From Haladaptatus sp. DJG-WS-42 (GTDB lineage: Archaea > Halobacteriota > Halobacteria > Halobacteriales > Halococcaceae): a stretch of DNA of 64,000 nucleotides. A program made the translations under genes and the position numbers. The notes beneath the pieces were generated by a model. It did not search any database, was not told where the DNA came from, and saw only the letters and a list, made by a program, of their open reading frames with translations. Positions within the stretch are counted from its first letter, which is position 1, and every line of letters begins with the position of its first letter. Where the stretch lies: contig NZ_CP147243.1 in the NCBI RefSeq assembly GCF_037198285.1, positions 1,914,422 through 1,978,421 on the forward strand, read 5' to 3'. Below are positions 8,230 through 16,406 of the stretch, in pieces.

Positions 8230-8379
8230 TTACTGTTCGAGTGGGATGTATTTGGTCGAAAGCAACCATGCGTCAGTCATCGACGGGTCTTCGATGACCG
8301 CGACGGAGCGAAATTCGTCTTCGTATTCGGTGTATATGAGGTCAGCGTCTGCAGTCGGTTGTGGCTGTTTATAGTCCAT
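8230..8379 (-). CDS. Microprotein of the haloarchaeal AW-x-x-S type
   Basis: 49 residues starting MDYKQPQPTADADLIYTEYE. It is acidic and soluble and ends DAWLLSTKYIPLEQ. The layout (short beta strand IYTEYEDEFRSVAVIEDP, then an Ala-Trp-x-x-Ser motif and a final strand) resembles a family of tiny haloarchaeal proteins (DUF7331-like, from memory). A second probable member is at 13183-13374. Function is unknown. Confidence 0.6.
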   Translation of the reverse strand: MDYKQPQPTADADLIYTEYEDEFRSVAVIEDPSMTDAWLLSTKYIPLEQ

Positions 8380-8413
8380 GATGTTATGATATGTTGGTGT
8401 GTTCACGTGGGAG

Positions 8414-8746
8414 TTAGCCGCTGAGTTCGGTGTATGGTGGGGAGGCGCTGGTTGCCTCCGCTGGTTGCGCTGCTTCGAGAGAAATATCGACCGCGTCTGT
8501 GGCCGTGACGGTGATTGTGGCGACGACGTCGTCGAGTGGCACGATCACCGTTCCTTCTCGCCGGCGACCAGCGCGAGTCGTACAAAAGAGTGTGTCGAGC
8601 GCTTCGGGATCAACGTAGTCGTACACGCACACGGTCAGTTCGTGTGAGTCAACCGCGTGCCAGTCTGCGAGTGCGTCTACGAGCACCTCGCTCACGTGCG
8701 TCCCAAATGTCCCCTCGTTTTCGCTCATCCGAAGCGTTTCGTTCAT
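8414..8746 (-). CDS. HalOD1-domain protein
   Basis: 110 residues. The core HELTVCVYDYVDPEALDTLF followed by GTVIVPLDDVVATITVT matches the HalOD1 output domain, a haloarchaea-specific domain often found alone or fused to receiver domains. The N-terminus reads SEVLVDALADWHAVDS. The role is presumed to be signalling. It lies immediately downstream of the large Bat-like regulator on the same strand, with a gap of about 100 bases. Confidence 0.75.
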   Translation of the reverse strand: MNETLRMSENEGTFGTHVSEVLVDALADWHAVDSHELTVCVYDYVDPEALDTLFCTTRAGRRREGTVIVPLDDVVATITVTATDAVDISLEAAQPAEATSASPPYTELSG

Positions 8747-8849
8747 CTTCGAACAGTCATGGGTTTTAGACTTCCTAAGATGTTGACCGTTGGTATGTTA
8801 CACGCGAGCCGCGGGTGATTTAGCATAGTAAATCTGCCGTCTGACGCCC

Positions 8850-11800
8850 TTACTCGCGCGTTTGACGCTCGTCTCTGTCAAAGAGGAGGTTGAATAAAGT
8901 TCGCTCACCGGCGCGAATATGCCGGTTGACGGTGGGTTGTGTCACGCCGAGTATTTCTGCGACTTCTTGACCATTGCTCCGCCGTGGCCATTCGAAAAAG
9001 CCGCTGAAATACGCCGTTTTGATGACCTCTTCTTGACGCTTGGTGAGCCGATTTCGCACCTCGTTTTCGAACTCCTGTTGGGTCATGACGGGGGTGTCGA
9101 ACTCGCGACGCGCTTGGAGTGTCACGTGGCCGAACGTCGAATCAAGGTAGGCGACAAACCGGCGCACGTCCGTGCTCTGTGGGATGCGAACCTTGAGCCG
9201 TGCGGTGCCGTCTTCGACCCGCATTTGGTTGAGGCTCGCGCCGCGTTCGATGAGCGTTGAGATAAACGTCGAATCTTCGATGGTACACTCACAGAGACAC
9301 TCGTCGTCCGTTTCTCCAATCAGCGTGAACTGACTCACGTCCGCAGCCGCCGCTGCGTGCGCTCGAATCACGTCCGGTGCAATCCCGCGCACGTTGAAAA
9401 ACAGGTGCATCTTTCCGTCGAGGCGTCGCACGGCGTTTTTCAGCGTAAACTCACCTTCTGAGCCGTCGATGAAGCCGAGAATCGGCGTTTTGAGCGCCGA
9501 AATCACGAATTCGAGTTCGACCGAACTCTCGCTTACGAGCGCGCGCTTGCGTTCGAGCGCGTTCATCGCGTAGCCAATGGATTGGCCGAGTTCTCCGAGC
9601 ACCGAGAGCTCCATCTCCTCGAAGACGAGCGGCTTCGTCGAGTACAGGTTCAACACGCCGTACACCGTGTCACGGTACAGAATCGGGACGGCCGCACTTG
9701 CCCGGAAGCCACGCGACAGCGCCTCTTCGCGCCACGGCTCGAACGTGGCGTCGGTCAGGATGTTGTTCTGGACCTGTGGCTCTCGCGTCTCGACGGCGAG
9801 CCCGGCTGGCCCGCGACTCGTCTCCGTACCGTCGGTCGTGACCGTGATATGGTCGAGATAGCCGTCGCCCGCTCCCGCAGAACTGACCGGCGTTATCAGC
9901 CCGGTGGTCGGGTTCGCGTCGCCAATCCAAACGAACGCAAACGGGTCGATGTCCGCCAGTCGCTCACAGACGAGGTCTTCGATTTCCTCTTGGGTGTCCG
10001 CTTGAATGAGCACCTTCGTGATGTCGCGGATGGCGCGATTGATGCGGTTTACCCGGTTGAGCCGCTTGTTTTTCTGTTCGAGTCGGTCGCGCTGGTTGCG
10101 CAGGTCTGCCTCTCTGGCGGCGCGATTCAGCGACGAGCGCGCGTTCGAACAGAGCATTCCGGCGAGCAACAGGTCTGTCTCGCGGAACGCCGCTTTTTCG
10201 GGGGAGCACGTCACGAACACGCCGAACTCACCGAGTGGGAAGATGCCCACGCTCTGTACGCGCGCATTCTCTTCGGTGGGTGCGGCAAACTCGGACAACA
10301 CGGTCGCTTCGTCGCGGATGAACACCTCCCAGACTGGGCTGTCGCCAACTTCGCCGAGCAACGGCGAGTCAACGAGCGCGGCCGCCCCGTTCGTCTGGGC
10401 CGCGGGCGCGAGGTCACCCTCCGCCTCGTCGTACTGGAGGATGTAGGTGTAGGGTAACTCAAGGACGTCCGTCGCCGCTTCGACCACGATTGAACAGACC
10501 TCCGATGCGGTCTTCGCTTCCGGTAACTGCTGGGCTTTCTCGTTTAACGCCTCGAAGCGCGTTTCGCGGCGTTTCGTCTCGGTGATGTCTTCGAGCGTGA
10601 AGATGCCGCGTATCGCATCGCCGTCTTCGACGCGCGCCCGCGAGCCGTTTATCGACAGCCAGACCCAGCTCCCGTCGGGACGCGTGACGCCCAACTCGAA
10701 GTCGTAGACGGTGGCTCCGGATTCGAGCACCTTCGTAAACGGGAGTTCTTCGACAGCCAGCGGGTCGCCATCACCGTCGGTGAACGAAAAGTCAGGCGGG
10801 GAGTTTTGTAGTCGCTCGCGGGAGACGCCCGCTATCTCCACCGCACGGTCGTTGATGTGTTCAATTGTCCCGGCTTCATCGAGAATGATGATGCCAACCG
10901 GCGCAGTGTCGATGACTTGTTGGTTGAGGTTGCGCTGGGTCCGCAACTCGTCTTGGAGGCGTTTTTCTTCGCTGATGTCGAGGCCCTCTGCAACGATGCC
11001 GGTCACGGTCTCGCCAACGAACACCGGCCGCGCTTGGAAATCGACGGTGACAGTCGTGCCGTCAGACCGTTCGTACGTGACTTCGAACTTGCTGTACTCG
11101 CCGTCTGCAACGCGTTCGAGTTCGGCTTTCAACTGCGCTTGGAGGGCTGGAGAATGCGACCACCATGGGCACTCCCAGAACTGCTTGCCAACCACATCTT
11201 CTACCGACACGTTCGCGATGTCGAGTGCGGGCTGGTTCACGTTGTACACCGTGCCGTCCGGCCCGAGTAGCGCAAAGAAGGTAAACGGGTCGTTGAACAC
11301 CGCGTCGAACTGGCGCTTTCGCTTTCGCCGCAACTGCTCTGCTTGTTTTCGGTCTGCAATGTCTCGAATCACGCCCGTGAAATACTGGGTTCCACCCTGC
11401 GTGAACTCAGCGAACGAGACGCCAAACGGCACGTCACTGCCGTCTTTGTGCACGCCGGGGAGTTCTGCGTAACTCCAATCGAAGCGCCGTTCGTTCGTTT
11501 CAAGATAGCGGGCGACAGCCGCGCGGTGCTGGGCGGCGAGGTCGTCGCTCATCAGTATCGTGAGCGGCTCGCCAATGAGTTCTGCTGGCTCGTAGCCAAA
11601 CAGCGTTTGTACGGCGGAGTTTGCGAATTGGATGATGCTGTCCGCGTCGATGGTGATGATGCAGTCTGCAGCGGATTCAACGATTGCCGCGAGATATGCG
11701 TTGTCTCCCGTCTCAAGGCGTGAAGCGCTTGATTTGGGGGTCCTCATCTGTCGTAGGGTTTCTCTGAGAATGTGGACACTCTCGGGTGTTCGCTGAATGA

Positions 11801-12083
11801 CGGTTGCCACCCCGGCGTCGTATGCCGCAGCGATGGCGTCTGGCGATGGTGGGTCGTCGTAGACGATGATTGGGTGGCCGCTGGCGACCGCACAGACGGC
11901 GTCGTAGCTGTCGAAATCGGTGATGAGAGCGTGCACCGTTTCGTTTGCGAGTTGGTTTCGACACTGGTCTGGGTCGGTGACCGCAACCCGGATGTCATCC
12001 GTGGCGAGGTCCGAGAGTGCGTGATTGTCTGCCCTCTCTTGGGGCCGTTCCGTGACAATCAGTACGTGTAAATCGGGTGACAT
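8850..12083 (-). CDS. Multidomain PAS/GAF sensor with Bat-type HTH
   Basis: A 1077-residue cytoplasmic one-component sensor-regulator. Domains in order: a receiver-like N-terminal region (1-110) that lacks a clear phospho-acceptor context; PAS at about 127-240 (SAADCIITIDADSIIQFAN); PAS at 250-370 (FFALLGPDGTVYNVNQ); PAS at 380-500 (GIIILDEAGTIEHIND); GAF at about 510-660; GAF at 690-850; then the bacterio-opsin activator region and C-terminal helix-turn-helix (LTKRQEEVIKTAYFSGFFEW ... GVTQPTVNRHIRAGE) near 1010-1070. The family includes Bat, which senses redox and light. It probably activates genes directly. No membrane segment is present. Confidence 0.92.
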   Translation of the reverse strand: MSPDLHVLIVTERPQERADNHALSDLATDDIRVAVTDPDQCRNQLANETVHALITDFDSYDAVCAVASGHPIIVYDDPPSPDAIAAAYDAGVATVIQRTPESVHILRETLRQMRTPKSSASRLETGDNAYLAAIVESAADCIITIDADSIIQFANSAVQTLFGYEPAELIGEPLTILMSDDLAAQHRAAVARYLETNERRFDWSYAELPGVHKDGSDVPFGVSFAEFTQGGTQYFTGVIRDIADRKQAEQLRRKRKRQFDAVFNDPFTFFALLGPDGTVYNVNQPALDIANVSVEDVVGKQFWECPWWSHSPALQAQLKAELERVADGEYSKFEVTYERSDGTTVTVDFQARPVFVGETVTGIVAEGLDISEEKRLQDELRTQRNLNQQVIDTAPVGIIILDEAGTIEHINDRAVEIAGVSRERLQNSPPDFSFTDGDGDPLAVEELPFTKVLESGATVYDFELGVTRPDGSWVWLSINGSRARVEDGDAIRGIFTLEDITETKRRETRFEALNEKAQQLPEAKTASEVCSIVVEAATDVLELPYTYILQYDEAEGDLAPAAQTNGAAALVDSPLLGEVGDSPVWEVFIRDEATVLSEFAAPTEENARVQSVGIFPLGEFGVFVTCSPEKAAFRETDLLLAGMLCSNARSSLNRAAREADLRNQRDRLEQKNKRLNRVNRINRAIRDITKVLIQADTQEEIEDLVCERLADIDPFAFVWIGDANPTTGLITPVSSAGAGDGYLDHITVTTDGTETSRGPAGLAVETREPQVQNNILTDATFEPWREEALSRGFRASAAVPILYRDTVYGVLNLYSTKPLVFEEMELSVLGELGQSIGYAMNALERKRALVSESSVELEFVISALKTPILGFIDGSEGEFTLKNAVRRLDGKMHLFFNVRGIAPDVIRAHAAAAADVSQFTLIGETDDECLCECTIEDSTFISTLIERGASLNQMRVEDGTARLKVRIPQSTDVRRFVAYLDSTFGHVTLQARREFDTPVMTQQEFENEVRNRLTKRQEEVIKTAYFSGFFEWPRRSNGQEVAEILGVTQPTVNRHIRAGERTLFNLLFDRDERQTRE

Positions 12084-12377
12084 CGTGGTCGAGCCGGTTA
12101 CTACTTCCTCACACTTCCGAGATAAAAAACTGCGCCATCATTTCTGTAACAATGTATGACTATTTTGTTCGAATTAACGGTTTACTGCTGGAATCTCCAC
12201 GACCAGGGATCTTGTACAAACTAGTCTCCGACTGGCTGTCGCGCACATCGTCTCCAAACCGTTCTGGCCGGACCCTCACAGCTACTGTCGAACTGGCGGG
12301 AGAACGGGCTGGTTGTAATGCCCGCGCCGTGCGAATCAGGCACAAAGCGTATACCTGCCCCACCGCTCGCTGTAGGC
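12084..12377. other. Intergenic region between divergent genes
   Basis: These 294 bases hold the promoters of the Bat-like gene (minus) and of the acetyltransferase (plus). No convincing gene or repeat was seen. Short frames here lack haloarchaeal codon bias. Confidence 0.5.
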
Positions 12378-12920
12378 ATGCCAGGTGCACGCGTCGCAAG
12401 CGGCGAACGGGTCACACTTCGGACGGCCGAAGCCGAAGACATCCCATTTCTCCAGCGCGCAGGTGCCAACCCCGAACTGCGGTATTCGCTTGGCCACAAA
12501 GTGAAAAATCAGGGCCAGTACGAAATCTCGGCCAATCGAACCGGCCCGGATATACTCATCGTCTGTCTCGAAAATGAGGAGCCAGCGGATGGCGCAGACG
12601 GCGTCACTCGAATCGGGCAAATCGCGGTCATGGACGGCCACTACAAACGCCCCGAACTCGGCTACTGGCTCGTCCCGGAGGTTCACGGCGAGGGCTACGG
12701 CAACGAGTCCGTCTCGCTCGTCATCGACTACGTCTTTCGGTCGTACAACACCCCGGCGATTGGCGCGCAAGCCTTCGACTTCAACGAGGCGTCGCGCGGC
12801 CTCTTAGAATCGCTTGGTTTCACCGAAGAGGGACGAAAACGCCAGTACATGTTCGTTGACGGCGCACACCGCGACATGGTACAATACGGCCTGCTCCGCG
12901 AGGAATGGGACGGTGCGTAA
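12378..12920 (+). CDS. GNAT-family N-acetyltransferase
   Basis: 180 residues resembling RimJ/RimL-type acetyltransferases. VTLRTAEAEDIPFLQRAGAN opens the fold, ELGYWLVPEVHGEGYGNESV carries the acetyl-CoA pyrophosphate loop (a variant Q/R-x-x-G-x-G/A as HGEGYGNE), and GAQAFDFNEASRGLLESLGF is the conserved late motif. It ends with REEW. The target could be a protein N-terminus or a small molecule. ATG 12378 is chosen over the in-frame upstream codons because the leader before it is Pro/Arg-rich and unlike the family. Confidence 0.88.
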   Translation: MPGARVASGERVTLRTAEAEDIPFLQRAGANPELRYSLGHKVKNQGQYEISANRTGPDILIVCLENEEPADGADGVTRIGQIAVMDGHYKRPELGYWLVPEVHGEGYGNESVSLVIDYVFRSYNTPAIGAQAFDFNEASRGLLESLGFTEEGRKRQYMFVDGAHRDMVQYGLLREEWDGA

Positions 12921-13144
12921 CGCGAGATAAATTGTGCCGCCTGCTCGGCTTTAGCCGCGTTCAGTAACCCCACCCTTCTGCCCACTCTGCTATATGTTGC
13001 CACGCAGATGCGATACTCATTAAAATCTGACAAATACGCTGCTTGTGTCGCTGGAATTTCGTTTCCAGAACGTGTTGTGAAAGCAATTATTCTAGACAAC
13101 CGTCTCGGAGAAACACGGAGAGTAAGCGGGTGTACGGCCTGTCA

Positions 13145-13160
13145 GGTCCGTCCACGGACC
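13145..13160. promoter_or_regulatory. Inverted repeat upstream of microprotein gene
   Basis: GGTCCGT and ACGGACC are perfect 7-bp arms separated by two bases, ending about 23 bases before the possible GTG start at 13183. It could be an operator or a hairpin in the leader. Confidence 0.3.
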
Positions 13161-13182
13161 AAACCGTGCCCGTTATGTACTG

Positions 13183-13374
13183 GTGGGTCTGAACGGAGGT
13201 GTGAATACTTCCGAATCTCCACCCAAACAACTCCCGGAACTGACAAGTCGCGGATTTCGCATCACCGTCGATGAGGGTCGAGAGTCGTTTTTTGCGATCT
13301 GTATCGAGGAGTCAGACAGCGAGACGGCGTGGATAATGTCGGACACCGCAACGTCTCTCGAAGAGATGCGCTGA
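13183..13374 (+). CDS. Second microprotein of the AW-x-x-S type
   Basis: 63 residues from a GTG start, or 57 from GTG 13201. The readable core GFRITVDEGRESFFAICIEE is followed by SDSETAWIMSDTATSLEEMR. The C-terminal Ala-Trp-Ile-x-Ser-Asp pattern matches the protein at 8230-8379 and similar tiny haloarchaeal proteins. It has no signal peptide and no cysteine pair. The start is uncertain because no ATG is in frame. Confidence 0.5.
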   Translation: MGLNGGVNTSESPPKQLPELTSRGFRITVDEGRESFFAICIEESDSETAWIMSDTATSLEEMR

Positions 13375-13535
13375 CTCGCAGATAGCGTTCGATTTTTGAG
13401 CGGGACGTGCAACAGACCGCCGAGTGCGGCCACCGCCTACGAGAGTCGAAGGTTGTGCATTTTCTGACGCCTTCTATCAGTCACGGAGGATCTCAACAGG
13501 GTCGTTTTTTCACATGTCGGCCCGTATGGTAGCCG

Positions 13536-13850
13536 ATGCAACTGGTCACCACAGAGATGATTCCCGGCGCGGAGATTGTCGAAGCGATTGGCATTGCCCG
13601 CGGGAACACGGTTGAGGCACGAAACGTCGGCCGCGACATCACACAGGGGCTTCGCAACATCGTTGGGGGCGAACTCAAAGCCTACTCGAAATTGCTCTCG
13701 AAAGCGCGCGACGAGGCGCTCTCGCGTATGGAAGCGGACGCGACCGCGATGGGTGCAGACGCAGTCATCAACATTCGGTTAGAGACGTCGCAGATTACAA
13801 ACGGCGGTGCAGAAGTCATCGCGTACGGGACGGCGGTTCGGCTCAAATAA
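13536..13850 (+). CDS. YbjQ/UPF0145 family protein
   Basis: 104 residues that match the whole YbjQ family: MQLVTTEMIPGAEIVEAIGI at the start, GLRNIVGGELKAYSKLLSKA in the middle, and ADAVINIRLETSQI near the end. Members form homopentamers and were once called heavy-metal binding; the true function is unresolved. A TTTTTTCA stretch lies about 30 bases before the ATG. The gene converges on the zinc-finger membrane protein. Confidence 0.92.
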   Translation: MQLVTTEMIPGAEIVEAIGIARGNTVEARNVGRDITQGLRNIVGGELKAYSKLLSKARDEALSRMEADATAMGADAVINIRLETSQITNGGAEVIAYGTAVRLK

Positions 13851-13871
13851 CGGCTCGATTTTCTGCGTTCG

Positions 13872-14147
13872 CTACCCGAGAACAATCATGTAGACGACAA
13901 CGACGATGGCGTAAGTTACGGCGAGGCCGACGACGACTTTCATGTGGTACACCCAGAGTTCGTCGTCCTCTGCGGTGAGCGCCTCGTCGTAGGCCGTCTG
14001 GTCGTCTGTCGTCCATTCGTCGGTGTGGGTCTCTCCGACGTGAAGCGCGCGGGTTTGCGCTGAATCGAACGGCTGGTCGCAGTAGCGACAGTACGTCGCC
14101 GGTGGGTCTGTGTCGTGGACGGCGGTTTCTGGAATGCGTTCGGTCAT
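13872..14147 (-). CDS. Zinc-finger protein with C-terminal membrane anchor
   Basis: 91 residues. CRYCDQPFDSAQTRALHVGETH is a C2H2-like zinc finger (C-x2-C ... H-x4-H) near residues 22-43. An acidic linker follows (DEWTTDDQTAYDEALTAEDD), then a single membrane helix at the end (VVVGLAVTYAIVVVVYMIVL). The start overlaps the stop of the large membrane protein by four bases, so they form one transcription unit. Similar finger-plus-anchor proteins sit beside respiratory copper genes in haloarchaea (from memory). A role in assembly or regulation of that membrane system is inferred. Confidence 0.7.
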   Translation of the reverse strand: MTERIPETAVHDTDPPATYCRYCDQPFDSAQTRALHVGETHTDEWTTDDQTAYDEALTAEDDELWVYHMKVVVGLAVTYAIVVVVYMIVLG

Positions 14148-15526
14148 ACGAATGGTGGCGTGGTGAACGGTTGGGTGAGTATCCACAGGCTCGTCATCGT
14201 GTAGAAAATCATGACGACGACGAACGGGTACTGACTCCGGATGGGTTTGAGTTTCCCGGGAAAGAGGTCGAAGGCAAGCGCGTGGGCAGTCCAGACAGCG
14301 AGCAGGTGCCCGACCAGGACGAAGCCGAGTTGCACGAGCGAGAACCACGATGGCAGTATCAACACCAGCACGTCGGTCGGTTGACTGAAGGGCTGGAGTG
14401 CGGCCGTCTGGAGCGCGGGTGAGAGCGTGATGTAAAACCCAAGAAAATGGGCGAGATGATATCCTGCGGCAATCGGCAACAACGCCGGCGCAAACCAGCC
14501 CTCGATGAATCGCGGGGTGATGTAGGTTCGCCCGGAACGTCGAGCCCGGCGCGCCGCGAAGCGAAACACCGACAGAAAGAGTGCGAATCCGGCGACGATG
14601 GTCGCAAAGTAGACCGCAAGTGGGGGCACGCCTGCGGCGACGAGCGGTCGGAGCAGGTCGCCCCATAGCGGCGTCGAGATGAAGCCGTCGTAGGTGGTCA
14701 CCCACAGCAATGCGATGATGAACGCGGTGTCGTCGGGCTTCAAATCGCCCGCCTGCGCGGCGAGCGCGGCGGTTGGAAGTTTGAACGCCACGCCCGACTC
14801 GGTTCGCTGAAGCGGCGCGATTCGCCCGTAACACCGAAACACTCGCGCGATTGGGTCGACGTGCTCGAACCACGTGTCGGCTCCGTACACCACCGCCCCG
14901 GCGAGCGTGAGCACGGAGTACCCGACGATGACGGCCGCGAGCAGTTGCGGGTCGCTTGCGACTGGACTGATGACTTCGAGCCAAACGAGGCCGAGAAGCG
15001 CGACGACGCTTGGCCACGCGCCCAGTCGTGCAGGGTAGATTCTGAAACCGGTGCGCGGAGCGAGCGAGGCGAGCGCCTGCCACGGGTTGCACCAGCCCCA
15101 CGTGTTTCCCACGAGGTAGACGCTCATCGTGTAGCCCGCCCACCAGCCTGCCCACACGAAGAGAATCGCAAAGTTCGACGTTGACGACTGTGGGCCGAGG
15201 AATCCGGAAGCGATGACGACGAGTAGGACGCCAACGCTGAGTCCCTGTACCGTGATGCGAAGCACCCGGCGAACGGCGGCGGGTGGTGAGAGCAACAGCC
15301 GCCACCCGTTTATCGCGCGAATGGCGGCGTGGTCGGTGAGCAGACTTGTGAACATGAACGAGACGCCAACGATGATGCCGCCAGTGAGAATCGTGAGCCA
15401 CGTCGGAACCGCCACGGGCGCCATCAACCCGCCGAGGCTGCCGACGTGGGCCGCCGCGGGCTGGGCGAACAGCATAGCTCCGAGTATCGTGAGCCCCGCA
15501 AACAGCAGACTTCGCCTCACCCTCAT
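14144..15526 (-). CDS. Large polytopic membrane protein of the nitrite-reductase neighbourhood
   Basis: 460 residues. It begins MRVRRSLLFAGLTILGAMLF with AQPAAAH, a signal-like segment ending near residue 25. About eleven further membrane helices follow. Histidines that could face the membrane interior or bind copper or haem are visible (DHAAIRAINGW, WGWCNPWQALASL, GYHLAHFLGFY, VGHLLAVWTAHAL). It is not a known transporter family that I recognise. Position beside nirK suggests a role in electron or metal supply to the reductase; this is inference. ATG 15526 is chosen because it places the signal segment at the N-terminus. Confidence 0.7.
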   Translation of the reverse strand: MRVRRSLLFAGLTILGAMLFAQPAAAHVGSLGGLMAPVAVPTWLTILTGGIIVGVSFMFTSLLTDHAAIRAINGWRLLLSPPAAVRRVLRITVQGLSVGVLLVVIASGFLGPQSSTSNFAILFVWAGWWAGYTMSVYLVGNTWGWCNPWQALASLAPRTGFRIYPARLGAWPSVVALLGLVWLEVISPVASDPQLLAAVIVGYSVLTLAGAVVYGADTWFEHVDPIARVFRCYGRIAPLQRTESGVAFKLPTAALAAQAGDLKPDDTAFIIALLWVTTYDGFISTPLWGDLLRPLVAAGVPPLAVYFATIVAGFALFLSVFRFAARRARRSGRTYITPRFIEGWFAPALLPIAAGYHLAHFLGFYITLSPALQTAALQPFSQPTDVLVLILPSWFSLVQLGFVLVGHLLAVWTAHALAFDLFPGKLKPIRSQYPFVVVMIFYTMTSLWILTQPFTTPPFV

Positions 15527-15622
15527 TCGTATAATTCGTGTGACTATTCGTCGGTGGTGGTAATAATCACCGCGGCGAGGCGTGGTCGTTCGCGTATCTG
15601 GGGAGTGACGCGATTTCCACAC

Positions 15623-15958
15623 CTATTCGACGGTGTCGGACGCACTTTCGTATTGGTCTCTGAGACGCGCCCGCGCCTGGTCATACGCCGCGTCCGTCAT
15701 CGTTTTCGTGGTAAACGACAGGTCGATTGCCTCACTCTTGTAGCGGTACGTGCCTTGGCGTTGAATATCGATGACTCCGTCGCGGTCGGTCGTCACCTGA
15801 TGGGTTCCGTAAAACGAGGGCGTCTGGACGTGGACTACGGTGTCGGTGACCTCGATGCTGTTTACTGGCTCGTTTCGGAGCACAGCTTTTGCAAGCTCTC
15901 TCGCTTGCTCTCGCTCGCCTCGTTCGAATAGGTCCCCAAAACGCTCGTCGAAGTTCAT
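15623..15958 (-). CDS. Uncharacterised small protein near nirK
   Basis: 111 residues, soluble and charged. The first half is helical (ERFGDLFERGEREQARELAK). The middle is a beta-rich stretch (VVHVQTPSFYGTHQVTTDRD, VIDIQRQGTYRYKSEAIDLS), and a helical end follows. No domain is recognised. A TATA-like element (CTTATGTA) lies about 30 bases upstream of the ATG. It is transcribed in the same direction as nirK and the membrane protein. Confidence 0.65.
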   Translation of the reverse strand: MNFDERFGDLFERGEREQARELAKAVLRNEPVNSIEVTDTVVHVQTPSFYGTHQVTTDRDGVIDIQRQGTYRYKSEAIDLSFTTKTMTDAAYDQARARLRDQYESASDTVE

Positions 15959-16077
15959 TATCTGAAAGAGGAGAGCGATACATAAGCCCCTTCCGAACGT
16001 ATTGTCTAAATGATAGAACCTGCCTGGTAGCAGCGTTAGTACTCTCCGGTCTGTAGAATGCGATACAAGTGGGAAGT

Positions 16078-16395
16078 TCACTCGACGTGGACGCGGGTGA
16101 CGTGACCACCACAGCCACACTGCTTGATATATTCCCAGTTGACATCGGCGTTTTCGAACGCTTCTTCGAGCGCCTCGAAGAGATACGATTCGGGGTGGTC
16201 GTGGGCACCATGTGTGACGAGGTTGACGTGCTTTCCCGGTGCCGTGTGTTCGACCGCATTGATTGCCTGCGCAATGACGAGGGCGATGTCGGCAGCGTGC
16301 TGTGGTTTTTCGAGATTCGCTGACCACGAGGTATCGTGGATGCGATCTGTAACTGGTTCGACTGCGCCGTGTTCGTCGGTGTGAGAGATGGTCAT
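16078..16395 (-). CDS. CGCGG-motif protein, candidate radical-SAM-modified RiPP precursor
   Basis: 105 residues ending EYIKQCGCGGHVTRVHVE, with CGCGG at residues 93-97. Haloarchaeal proteins with this C-terminal motif are annotated as a family of proposed rSAM-modified ribosomal peptides (CGCGG family), because they co-occur with radical SAM genes. The N-terminal 90 residues look like a folded alpha/beta leader domain (ADIALVIAQAINAVEHTA, HVNLVTHGAHDHPESYLFEA). It starts 11 bases after the nirK stop on the same strand, so co-expression with nirK is likely. No radical SAM enzyme (CxxxCxxC) was found in this window. Confidence 0.75.
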   Translation of the reverse strand: MTISHTDEHGAVEPVTDRIHDTSWSANLEKPQHAADIALVIAQAINAVEHTAPGKHVNLVTHGAHDHPESYLFEALEEAFENADVNWEYIKQCGCGGHVTRVHVE

Positions 16396-16406
16396 TTTCG
16401 TGGATT

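Noticed and set aside
13872-15401. 509-codon minus-strand frame
   Set aside because: Only its last 91 codons are real (the zinc-finger membrane protein). The rest is an out-of-frame reading of the 460-residue membrane protein.
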